Assembly: GCA_017381395.1 (NCBI GenBank)
Contig: JAFOCH010000133.1
Coordinates: 1-12,734, forward strand
Direction: 5' to 3'
Length of the DNA: 12,734 nucleotides
From: Clostridia bacterium
GTDB taxonomy: Bacteria > Bacillota > Clostridia > Oscillospirales > Acutalibacteraceae
Below are positions 6,467 to 12,734 of the stretch, piece by piece. Numbering within the stretch: position 1 is the stretch's first letter; each line of letters starts with the position of its first letter. The notes below the pieces were generated by a model. That model made no database searches. It was not told the origin of the DNA and worked only from the letters and a program-made list of their open reading frames with translations. Made by a program: the position numbers and the translations under genes.

Positions 6467-6813
6467 TAACCGCATCCTCCTTTAAGTCCGTTCTGGTATA
6501 AAAGTCCGCATGCGGTAAACATTCTATGCGGAGTAGACATTAAAACAATACCTCTATCCTTTGCAAGTGCAACGATTGTTTCGTCCGGCTTCTTTCCGCG
6601 AACAAACACTACGCAAGGCATATCCATCATTTCGGCTGTTCTAACTACCTGAGGATTAACAAGTCCGGTCAAAAGCACCGACTGATCCTTTACATAAGCG
6701 AGAACATCGCTCATCATATCCGAGCCACAGGCCGAATTTATTTCGGTATCAATAAGATTTTCACAACAGATGCATTCAGCATCTAATATTTTTTGAACAT
6801 CAGAAACAAGCAT
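6466..6813 (-). CDS. DRTGG-domain protein (first copy)
   Basis: This 115-aa single-domain protein of the DRTGG family is the first gene of the operon. It shows the family core GSDMMSDVLAYVKD (about 30-43), the strand SVLLTGLVNPQVVRTAEMM, then VVFVRGKKPDETI and the C-terminal STPHRMFTACGLLY. The N-terminal region is cysteine-rich (C14, C16, C17, C29), and the tail ends GGCG; whether these cysteines bind metal or form a disulfide cannot be told. The ATG 6811-6813 has GGAGGT six nt upstream, and a strong promoter follows closely upstream. The stop overlaps the RsbW-like start. It is a distant paralogue of the protein at 4365-4697. The shared co-occurrence with hydrogenase-like and RsbW-like genes suggests the two may act together, but no biochemical function is known. 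Confidence 0.85.
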   Translation of the reverse strand: MLVSDVQKILDAECICCENLIDTEINSACGSDMMSDVLAYVKDQSVLLTGLVNPQVVRTAEMMDMPCVVFVRGKKPDETIVALAKDRGIVLMSTPHRMFTACGLLYQNGLKGGCG

Positions 6814-6841
6814 ATTTATACCTCCAAACCTAATTTATCAT

Positions 6842-6870
6842 ATTATATCACCAAAATCCGCTTTATTCAA
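6842..6870 (-). promoter_or_regulatory. Strong extended -10 promoter for the redox operon
   Basis: On the minus strand, -35 TTGAAT (6870-6865), 17-bp spacer, -10 TATAAT (6847-6842) with a TGA just before it, making an extended -10 (TGATATAAT). The start of transcription would be near 6835, giving a leader of about 22 nt that contains GGAGGT. No operator was identified. The GGTGAT hexamer of the spacer end also occurs at two other intergenic sites in the window. Confidence 0.85.
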
Positions 6871-6918
6871 GGTGTTATTTTTTACGAACTGTACAATCAT
6901 AAATAGTAACATTTATTA

Positions 6919-6947
6919 TTGCCAAAACGAGAATGATAGGTTATAAT
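6919..6947 (+). promoter_or_regulatory. Promoter for gltX-glnS
   Basis: TTGCCA (6919-6924), 17-bp spacer, perfect TATAAT (6942-6947). Transcription would start near 6954, only a few bases before AGGAG (6961-6965), so there is no room for a T-box leader. It lies downstream of an in-frame ATG at 6933, which would therefore not be in the transcript. It diverges from the redox-operon promoter, the two -35 boxes being about 48 bp apart. Confidence 0.8.
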
Positions 6948-6977
6948 AATCAGTTAGAAAAGGAGTTGTTTCGTTTG

Positions 6978-8639
6978 ATGACCGAAAATCAGAGAATAGC
7001 CGAGCTTATATTTGGCAACCTTAACAAAAGTGTTGAGGATTACGAAATTGAATATCCCCCTGTTGAATTAAAAGAGGGTCAGCGTATCACACGAATTGCT
7101 CCCAGCCCGACAGGTTATCTCCATTTAGGAGTTTTATTCACCGCTTTAATTAACCGCAGAACTGCCGATGCAACAGATGGTATGTTCTATCTTCGCGTTG
7201 AGGACACCGATGCAAAGCGCGAGGTTGACGGCGGAATGGCCGATATAATCAATGGACTTGTTCATTTTGGCGTTAATATCGACGAGGGTTACGTTTCCCC
7301 CACCGAAACAAAGGGAAATTATGGTCCGTATAAACAAAGTGAACGCGGTGACATTTATCACGTGTTTGTAAAGAAGCTGATGGAGGAAGGATATGCCTAT
7401 CCCTGCTTCTGCACCGAGCAAAAGCTTGACGATAACCGTACCGTTCAAGAATCAAACAAGGAAAGAACCGGTTACTACGGAAAATATGCTTTTTGCCGTG
7501 ATTTAAGCTTTGACGAGATAAAGGCAAAGATTGATGCAGGCATGCCTTACGTTGTTCGCCTTCGTTCACCCGGTGACGAAAGCAGAAGAATCACCTTTGA
7601 TGACGGTATAAAAGGCAAAATCGAGATGCCTGAAAATGACGAGGATTTCGTATTACTCAAATCCGACGGAATCCCGACCTATCATTTTGCTCACGCAGTG
7701 GATGACCACCTGATGAGAACCACACACGTAATCCGTGGTGACGAATGGATTTCATCGGTACCGAAGCATATTCAATTATTCAAGCTCCTTGGCTTTAAGG
7801 TCCCGAAATATTGCCACGTTTCGCCGATAATGAAGGAAGAAAACGGCTCAAAGAGAAAGCTTTCAAAGAGAAAGGACCCCGAAGCAGCCGTTCATTTCTA
7901 TGCCGAACAGGGTTATCCTGCCGATTCGGTTACGGAATATTTGCTTACTATAGCTAATTCGGATTTCGAAGATTGGCGTCGAGCTAACCCCACCCTTTCG
8001 AATAAGGAATTTAAACTTAATTTAAAGAAAATGAGCGTTTCGGGCGCCCTTTTCGACATTGTTAAGTTAAACGACGTTAGTAAGAACGTTATTTCAAAAT
8101 TCACTGCCGATCGTGTAGTTTCCGAGCTTCTCGATTGGGCAAAGGAATATGACACAGATTACTACGCTCTGCTTTCCAGAGATATCGAGTTTACCAAAAA
8201 TATTTTCAATATCGACCGCGATACTCCTAAGCCGCGAAAAGATATTGCAAAATGGAACGAAGCAAAGGAATATTCAGCTTATTTCTTTGACGAATTGTAT
8301 CATAATAATTACGAATTGCCCGAAAAGCTGAATGCATCGGATGCGGTTAACGTACTGACAGAATATCTTTCGGTTTATGACGAAAAGGATAGCAAGGAAG
8401 AATGGTTTAATAAGATTAAAGAAATTTGCCCCAAGTGTAATTTCTGCCCCGAAGTAAAGGAATATAAGAAGAATCCCGACAGTTTCAACGGTCACGTCGG
8501 TGATGCCGCAACCATCATCAGAGTTGCAATCACAGGCAGAATAAACAGCCCTGACCTTTGCTCAATTATGGCTTTAATCGGACGTGAAAAGGTAACATGC
8601 CGAATTAATGAAGCTATCGCACATTTTAAAGAGGTGTAA
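6978..8639 (+). CDS. gltX: Glutamyl-tRNA synthetase (clostridial non-canonical subtype)
   Basis: This class Ic aminoacyl-tRNA synthetase charges tRNA-Glu. It has 553 aa from ATG 6978-6980. The ATP-binding signature is [11 protein letters not shown] (HIGH equivalent HLG, about residues 49-51), and the second signature is RKLSKRKD (KMSKS equivalent, about 294-298). [20 protein letters not shown] and a CFC pair in the zinc-site region (with a later Cys about 27 residues on) are also visible. About 40 residues precede the Rossmann start, containing [17 protein letters not shown] and [12 protein letters not shown] recall such an extension as typical of a clostridial GltX subgroup and longer than the usual roughly 480-aa enzyme. 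The start is set by the promoter and AGGAG at 6961-6965: TTG 6975 is nine nt away and ATG 6978 is twelve, while ATG 6933 lies before the predicted transcript start. It is followed two nt later by glnS. Specificity was not tested. Confidence 0.9.
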   Translation: MTENQRIAELIFGNLNKSVEDYEIEYPPVELKEGQRITRIAPSPTGYLHLGVLFTALINRRTADATDGMFYLRVEDTDAKREVDGGMADIINGLVHFGVNIDEGYVSPTETKGNYGPYKQSERGDIYHVFVKKLMEEGYAYPCFCTEQKLDDNRTVQESNKERTGYYGKYAFCRDLSFDEIKAKIDAGMPYVVRLRSPGDESRRITFDDGIKGKIEMPENDEDFVLLKSDGIPTYHFAHAVDDHLMRTTHVIRGDEWISSVPKHIQLFKLLGFKVPKYCHVSPIMKEENGSKRKLSKRKDPEAAVHFYAEQGYPADSVTEYLLTIANSDFEDWRRANPTLSNKEFKLNLKKMSVSGALFDIVKLNDVSKNVISKFTADRVVSELLDWAKEYDTDYYALLSRDIEFTKNIFNIDRDTPKPRKDIAKWNEAKEYSAYFFDELYHNNYELPEKLNASDAVNVLTEYLSVYDEKDSKEEWFNKIKEICPKCNFCPEVKEYKKNPDSFNGHVGDAATIIRVAITGRINSPDLCSIMALIGREKVTCRINEAIAHFKEV

Positions 8640-8641
8640 TA

Positions 8642-10312
8642 ATGGAAGAGATAATCAAGGAACAAGGTAATTTTATAGAAGAATTTGTAAAATCCGACCT
8701 TTCGGAAGGTGTATATGACTGTATTCAGACACGCTTTCCACCCGAGCCGAACGGATATCTTCATATCGGTCATGCAAAGGCAATTTGCATTGACTTTGGT
8801 ATTGCTGATAAATTTAACGGCACCTGCAACCTCCGTCTTGACGACACCAATCCGTCGAAAGAGGACGTCGAATATGTTGACTCAATTATGGAAGATATCA
8901 AGTGGCTCGGCTTCAACTGGGACAATGTTTATTATGCTTCCGATTACTTTGACTTTATATATGAATGCGCAATAAAGCTTATCAAAAAAGGACTTGCTTA
9001 CGTTTGCGACCTTTCAGCTGACGAAATCCGTGAATACCGCGGAACACTCACCGAAGCAGGTAAAAACAGCCCTTACCGTGACCGCTCGGTCGAAGAAAAC
9101 CTCGACCTTTTTGAAAGAATGACAAAGGGCGAATTCGAAAACGGCGAAAGAGTTCTCCGTGCAAAGATTGATATGGCATCACCCAACCTTAATATGCGTG
9201 ACCCGGTTATTTACCGAATCATGAAGGTCCCGCACCATCGCGCAGGTGACAAGTGGGTTGTATATCCTATGTATGATATGGCTCATCCCCTTTCTGACGC
9301 TCGTGAAGGTGTAAGCCACTCTCTCTGCTCACTCGAATTCGAAAATCATAGGCCGCTCTATAATTGGTTCCTCGAAAAATGTGATATCGAAACTCCGCCC
9401 AGACAGATCGAGTTTGCGCGTATGAACGTTAATTACACATTGACTAGTAAAAGAAAGTGCTTAAAGCTCGTTAATGACGGGCTCGTAGTCGGCTGGGACG
9501 ATCCTCGTATGGCTACCATTTGCGGTATGAGACGTCGCGGATACCCCGCCGAAGCAATTCGCGACTTTTGCGAAAAGATTGGCGTATCAAAGGCATTCAG
9601 CGTAATTGATATTGCCCTTCTCGAATCTTGCGTACGCGACAACCTTAATATAAATGCTGAAAGAGCAATGGCTGTTCTCCGTCCGGTCGAAGTTGTAATT
9701 GATAACTATCCTGATGATCTCGTTGAAGAGATTGAGGTAGAAATCAATCCCAACAAACCCGAACTCGGCACCAGAAAGACATATTTCTCAAAGAATATCT
9801 TTATCGAGGCCGACGATTTCTGCGAAGAACCGCCTAAAGGATATTTCAGACTTTGTCCTGAACGTGAGGTTCGCTTAAAGGGTGCATATTTTGTTAAATA
9901 CGCTTCATGCGAAAAAGATGCAAACGGTAATATTACTAAAATTCATTGCACCTACGATCCCGAAACGAAGGGCGGAAACGCTCCCGACGGACGCAAGGTT
10001 AAGGGAACAATCCATTGGGTAAGTAAGGAAAATTCAGTAGACGCTACTGTTAATCTCTATGACCGACTCTTCCTCGTCGAAAACCCGTCGGATGAAGATG
10101 CAAACGGCGAATTTTCTAGCAATCTCAATCCCGAATCTCTTACCGTTCTCACAGGATGTAAGATTGAAAAGGATTTAGCTTCATCCAATCCCGAGAAGAA
10201 GTATCAGTTTATGCGTCAGGGATATTTCTGCGCCGACATTACATCGACACAGGACAACCCTGTTTTCAACAGAACTGTTGCGCTTAAGGATTCGTGGACA
10301 AAGAAAAAATAA
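8642..10312 (+). CDS. glnS: Glutaminyl-tRNA synthetase
   Basis: This class Ic synthetase attaches glutamine directly to tRNA-Gln. Its 556 aa match the usual bacterial GlnRS length. Visible motifs are [16 protein letters not shown] (HIGH at 41-44), [11 protein letters not shown] (about 65-75), the substrate segment [13 protein letters not shown], the KMSKS-type LTSKRK (267-272, Thr in place of Met) and [18 protein letters not shown]. The C-terminal half resembles the anticodon-binding barrels ([19 protein letters not shown]). The ATG is two nt after the gltX stop, and its GAGGTG ribosome site lies in the gltX 3' end, so the two are translationally coupled. GlnS is patchily distributed in Firmicutes, many of which make Gln-tRNA through GatCAB instead; the gene was probably acquired by ancient transfer. 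No amidotransferase gene is in the window. Confidence 0.97.
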   Translation: MEEIIKEQGNFIEEFVKSDLSEGVYDCIQTRFPPEPNGYLHIGHAKAICIDFGIADKFNGTCNLRLDDTNPSKEDVEYVDSIMEDIKWLGFNWDNVYYASDYFDFIYECAIKLIKKGLAYVCDLSADEIREYRGTLTEAGKNSPYRDRSVEENLDLFERMTKGEFENGERVLRAKIDMASPNLNMRDPVIYRIMKVPHHRAGDKWVVYPMYDMAHPLSDAREGVSHSLCSLEFENHRPLYNWFLEKCDIETPPRQIEFARMNVNYTLTSKRKCLKLVNDGLVVGWDDPRMATICGMRRRGYPAEAIRDFCEKIGVSKAFSVIDIALLESCVRDNLNINAERAMAVLRPVEVVIDNYPDDLVEEIEVEINPNKPELGTRKTYFSKNIFIEADDFCEEPPKGYFRLCPEREVRLKGAYFVKYASCEKDANGNITKIHCTYDPETKGGNAPDGRKVKGTIHWVSKENSVDATVNLYDRLFLVENPSDEDANGEFSSNLNPESLTVLTGCKIEKDLASSNPEKKYQFMRQGYFCADITSTQDNPVFNRTVALKDSWTKKK

Positions 10313-10320
10313 AAAAACAT

Positions 10321-10348
10321 TTGATTTTATATCAATATGTGATAAAAT
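10321..10348 (+). promoter_or_regulatory. Promoter for murA
   Basis: TTGATT (10321-10326), 16-bp spacer, -10 TAAAAT (10343-10348) with TGA directly upstream (extended -10). The predicted start is near 10355, 43 nt before the murA TTG. No intrinsic terminator is visible between glnS and murA: the AT-rich inverted repeat ATTTTAT...ATAAAAT (10324-10348) has no T-run after it. Some read-through from glnS is therefore possible. Confidence 0.7.
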
Positions 10349-10397
10349 AATTTAGATTGCAAATTCTTATAAATATTGAAATTTAGGGGTGCAAATC

Positions 10398-11654
10398 TTG
10401 GAAAAGCTGGTTATTAACGGCAAAAAACGCCTTGAAGGCGAAATCAGCATTAGCGGCGCAAAGAACGCTGCTGTCGCAATAATTCCTGCTGCAATTCTCT
10501 CTGACGGCATCTGCCGAATCGAGAATTTACCTGATATAAGTGACGTCAACGAGCTTATTTCCATTTTGGGTGAGCTTGGCGCCGGCGTTAAACAGATAAA
10601 TAGTTCAACCATCGAGGTTGATTCATCGACAATTACGTCCTACATTGTTCCTGCTGAAAAGAGTAAAAAACTCAGAGCAAGCAGTTATTTGATGGGTGCG
10701 ATGCTCGGTCGCTTTTCAAAGGCAAAGGTTGCCCCTCCAGGCGGCTGTGACTTTGGCGTTAGACCTATTGATCAGCATATCAAGGGATTCGAGCTTCTCG
10801 GCTCAACCGTAACTATCGCTGATGATATGGTCAACATCGATGCAAAAAAATTGGTCGGTAATCAAATTTATCTTGACGTTGTATCAGTAGGCGCAACTGT
10901 CAATATCATGCTCGCTGCAGTAAAGGCACAGGGACTTACCGTAATCGAAAATGCAGCCAAAGAGCCGCATATCGTCGATTTGGCAAACTTCCTTGTATCA
11001 ATGGGTGCTGATATTCGCGGCGCAGGTACAAATACAATTAAAATTCGTGGTGTTTCACAGCTTCACGGTACAACATACAGCATCATTCCTGACCAAATCG
11101 AAGCAGGAACATATATGGCTGCCGTTGTTGCCGCATCAGGTGACGTTATTATTAAGAATGTCATTCCGAAGCATCTCGAATCAATCACCGCAAAGCTCGT
11201 AGAAATGGGTGCAACCATTGACGACCTTGACGACGCTTTGAGGGTTAGAAGCAATGGTAAAATCCGTCATTGCAATATCAAAACAATGCCTCATCCCGGT
11301 TTTCCGACCGATATGCAGCCGCAGATCGCGACTGTTTTAACCATCGCCGATGGAAAGAGTGTAATCACCGAAAGCATTTGGGACAACCGTTTCAAATACG
11401 CCGAGCAGCTTACTAAACTCGGTGCTTTTATCAAAGCCGAGGGCAAGGTTGCTGAGGTATATGGTGTAGAAGGACTCACAGGAAACACCGTAAAGGCAAA
11501 TGACCTTCGTGCAGGTGCCGCTATGGTTATCGCAGGTCTTATCGCAAATGGTCAAACCATAATTGAGGATATTCATCATATTCAGCGCGGATACGAAAAG
11601 ATTGTCGAAAAGCTTTCAAACGTTGGCGCGGATATTAAAATTATTAACGAATAA
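10398..11654 (+). CDS. murA: UDP-N-acetylglucosamine 1-carboxyvinyltransferase
   Basis: This is the first committed enzyme of peptidoglycan synthesis, transferring enolpyruvate from PEP to UDP-GlcNAc in the cytoplasm. It has 418 aa, the usual MurA size. The catalytic and substrate residues are in place: K22-N23 in SGAKNAA, the loop Cys in APPGGCDFGVRP (C117, the residue alkylated by fosfomycin), Asp in FPTDMQPQ (D305) and Arg in DLRAGAA (R371). With Cys present, the enzyme is expected to be fosfomycin-sensitive, an inference from the residue only. TTG 10398-10400 is preferred because AGGGG (10385-10389) lies eight nt upstream and the protein then begins MEKLVINGKKRLEGE like its relatives. A GTG at 10389 would add three residues and lacks a ribosome site. 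Firmicutes often carry two MurA paralogues; which one this is was not resolved. Confidence 0.96.
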   Translation: MEKLVINGKKRLEGEISISGAKNAAVAIIPAAILSDGICRIENLPDISDVNELISILGELGAGVKQINSSTIEVDSSTITSYIVPAEKSKKLRASSYLMGAMLGRFSKAKVAPPGGCDFGVRPIDQHIKGFELLGSTVTIADDMVNIDAKKLVGNQIYLDVVSVGATVNIMLAAVKAQGLTVIENAAKEPHIVDLANFLVSMGADIRGAGTNTIKIRGVSQLHGTTYSIIPDQIEAGTYMAAVVAASGDVIIKNVIPKHLESITAKLVEMGATIDDLDDALRVRSNGKIRHCNIKTMPHPGFPTDMQPQIATVLTIADGKSVITESIWDNRFKYAEQLTKLGAFIKAEGKVAEVYGVEGLTGNTVKANDLRAGAAMVIAGLIANGQTIIEDIHHIQRGYEKIVEKLSNVGADIKIINE

Positions 11655-11794
11655 ATATATCAAACGGCTGTTCTAATTTTTATTAAAAAAATAGAAGAGC
11701 CGCTTGTTTTGTATTTAAAGAGGTATAAAAATGGTTAGATTCTGTCCCCTTTTTAGTGGAAGCAGCGGAAACAGTACATATATATCAAACGGCT
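11655..11794 (+). repeat. 15-nt direct repeat bracketing the walJ start
   Basis: ATATATCAAACGGCT occurs at 11655-11669, just after the murA stop, and again at 11780-11794 inside walJ (codons for YISNGS). The copies are exact and start 125 nt apart. The first copy forms the left arm of the hairpin at 11661-11705; the second could pair with the same right arm. It may be coincidence or a trace of local duplication. Confidence 0.5.
11661..11712 (+). terminator. Hairpin between murA and walJ, probable terminator
   Basis: The arms read CAAACGGCTGTTCTA (11661-11675) and TAGAAGAGCCGCTTG (11692-11706). They pair as 3+5+5 bp with single mismatches, around an AT-rich loop, followed by TTTTG and ATTT. 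It looks like an intrinsic terminator for murA, with a long AT-rich stem and an imperfect T-run, so it may leak into walJ. No separate walJ promoter was found. Confidence 0.6.
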
Positions 11795-12516
11795 CGTTTT
11801 CAATCCTCATCGATATCGGTGTAAGCGCAAAGGCGATTACCGACGCACTATTGGAAATCGGAGCAAGACCCGATGAAATTGACGCAATTTTTATTACGCA
11901 TGAGCATACTGATCATATTAAAGGAGTTCGCGTGTTTGCTTCTAAATTCGATATTCCAGTCTATGCAAACGAGCAAACAATGAATGAGCTTCTGAAGGAT
12001 GAAAAATTCGCTAAAAACGTCGAATATCGAGTAATTGATGGCTCCGTAAATATCAACGGAAACACGATAAATGCATTTTCTACCCCGCACGACAGCGTTT
12101 CAAGTTGTGGCTATCGAATCGAAACAAATGACAATCGTATTATCACAACCTGCACCGATATCGGCTGTGTTACTGATGATATTCGAAAAGCTCTAACTGG
12201 TGCTGACATTATCCTTTTCGAATCCAACCACGAAACAAATATGCTGATGAATGGTACCTATCCATATCCGTTAAAACTGAGAATAGCATCGGATATAGGT
12301 CACCTTTCAAACAGATGTTGTGCCGAGGAATTACCCGCACTTGTTAAAAAAGGTACAACTCGCATAGTTTTAGGTCACATCAGCAAGGATAACAACACTC
12401 CCCTTTTGGCCGAAACAACGGCAGTATCAACATTAAAAATGCACGGTTTTGAACGCGATTTAGACTATATTCTATCAGTAGCAAAACCGAGCGGAAACGG
12501 AATTATAATTGTATAA
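11731..12516 (+). CDS. walJ: WalJ/YycJ-type metallo-beta-lactamase-fold hydrolase
   Basis: This 261-aa cytoplasmic MBL-fold protein is of the YycJ/WalJ group. The family's beginning is clear: a CPLFSGSSGNSTYI segment, then a strand with LIDIGVSAK. The metal-binding motif is THEHTDH (H57, H59, D61, H62), followed by His in STPHDS (H120), Asp in CTDIG (D143) and His in LGHISKDN (H216). Related proteins have been proposed to act as nucleases in DNA repair or on cell-wall regulation; the exact substrate is not established. AAAGAGGT lies six nt before the ATG. The stop overlaps the rlmH ATG by one base (TAATG). In Bacillus and relatives walJ is part of walRKHIJ-htrA-rlmH. Here the walRK two-component genes are absent next to it and murA takes their place, but the walJ-rlmH link is kept. 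Confidence 0.92.
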   Translation: MVRFCPLFSGSSGNSTYISNGSFSILIDIGVSAKAITDALLEIGARPDEIDAIFITHEHTDHIKGVRVFASKFDIPVYANEQTMNELLKDEKFAKNVEYRVIDGSVNINGNTINAFSTPHDSVSSCGYRIETNDNRIITTCTDIGCVTDDIRKALTGADIILFESNHETNMLMNGTYPYPLKLRIASDIGHLSNRCCAEELPALVKKGTTRIVLGHISKDNNTPLLAETTAVSTLKMHGFERDLDYILSVAKPSGNGIIIV

Positions 12517-12734
12517 TGATTAAGGTAACACTAATTGCAGTTGGAAAATTAAAAGAAAAATATTTTCGCGACGGCTGCGCCGAATACGAAAAAAGATTAT
12601 CAAGTTTCTGTAAGCTTAATATAATTGAAATAGACGAAACAAAGTGTCCTTCCTCCCCTTCGCAAGCCGAAATCAATAAGGTTATTGAAGGCGAAGGTGA
12701 CAAAATCCTTTCAAAAATTCAAAAAGGTGCATAC
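12516..12734 (+). CDS. rlmH: 23S rRNA (pseudouridine1915-N3)-methyltransferase, C-terminus cut
   Basis: This is a SPOUT-class methyltransferase that methylates N3 of pseudouridine 1915 in helix 69 of 23S rRNA. Seventy-three codons are present before the right edge, out of about 159 in the family. The N-terminus MIKVTLIAVGKLKEKYFRDG and the segment EYEKRLSSFCKLNIIEI are characteristic, and the visible sequence ends KIQKGAY, just before the conserved catalytic half. The ATG overlaps the walJ stop (TAATG), so translation is coupled. The SAM-binding knot lies outside the window. Confidence 0.93.
   Translation, partial: MIKVTLIAVGKLKEKYFRDGCAEYEKRLSSFCKLNIIEIDETKCPSSPSQAEINKVIEGEGDKILSKIQKGAY

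Noticed and set aside
6933..6977. Upstream ATG as gltX start
   Set aside because: It has no ribosome site and lies within the predicted promoter.
1..12734. CRISPR array, transposase, phage or tRNA features
   Set aside because: No spaced repeat series, integrase/transposase frame, or cloverleaf-like segment was seen on either strand.

Overview
The window looks like chromosomal core sequence from a low-to-moderate-GC anaerobic Firmicute. Clostridia is likely, and the order Oscillospirales/Ruminococcaceae is an inference. The signs are AGGAGG-type ribosome binding sites, frequent TTG starts, sigma-A promoters with TTGAAA/TATAAT-like boxes, a BMP-type lipoprotein with a typical clostridial core (HDENSTYD), a clostridial-type GltX next to a bacterial GlnS, an [FeFe]-hydrogenase-like redox operon, and a walJ-rlmH pair. 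No transposase, phage gene, CRISPR array, tRNA or rRNA is visible.

Layout. (1) Positions 1-1958, minus strand: xpt (xanthine phosphoribosyltransferase) followed by a BMP-family ABC-transporter substrate-binding lipoprotein that runs off the left edge. The pair forms a probable purine uptake/salvage unit behind a sigma-A promoter at 1930-1958. (2) 2075-3170: a sugar phosphate isomerase/epimerase-like TIM barrel (minus) diverges from an unrecognised 81-aa two-helix membrane protein (plus). A perfect 8-bp inverted repeat lies between them. (3) 3199-6870, minus: a compact six-gene operon transcribed from a strong extended -10 promoter and closed by a bidirectional terminator at 3169-3200. Its order is DRTGG protein, RsbW-like ATPase, [FeFe]-hydrogenase-like iron-sulfur protein, second DRTGG protein, PHP phosphoesterase, GtrA-like membrane protein. 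(4) 6919-10312, plus: gltX and glnS, two nucleotides apart, from a promoter divergent from the redox operon. (5) 10321-12734, plus: murA with its own promoter, a hairpin, walJ (yycJ), and rlmH cut by the right edge.

The most interesting system is the redox operon. Its hydrogenase-like protein keeps all four cysteines that hold the H-cluster, but the active-site surroundings differ: the proton-relay Cys is Ala, both pocket Met are replaced, and the conserved Lys is Glu. It is encoded with an RsbW-type kinase fold and two small DRTGG proteins. This looks like a sensor or signalling module rather than a bulk hydrogen-producing enzyme. Related gene sets occur in Clostridia, but the function is not established, so any role is inference.

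Several starts were moved from the longest possible frame because ribosome binding sites or promoters decide them: gltX, murA, the isomerase, the RsbW-like gene and the second DRTGG gene.
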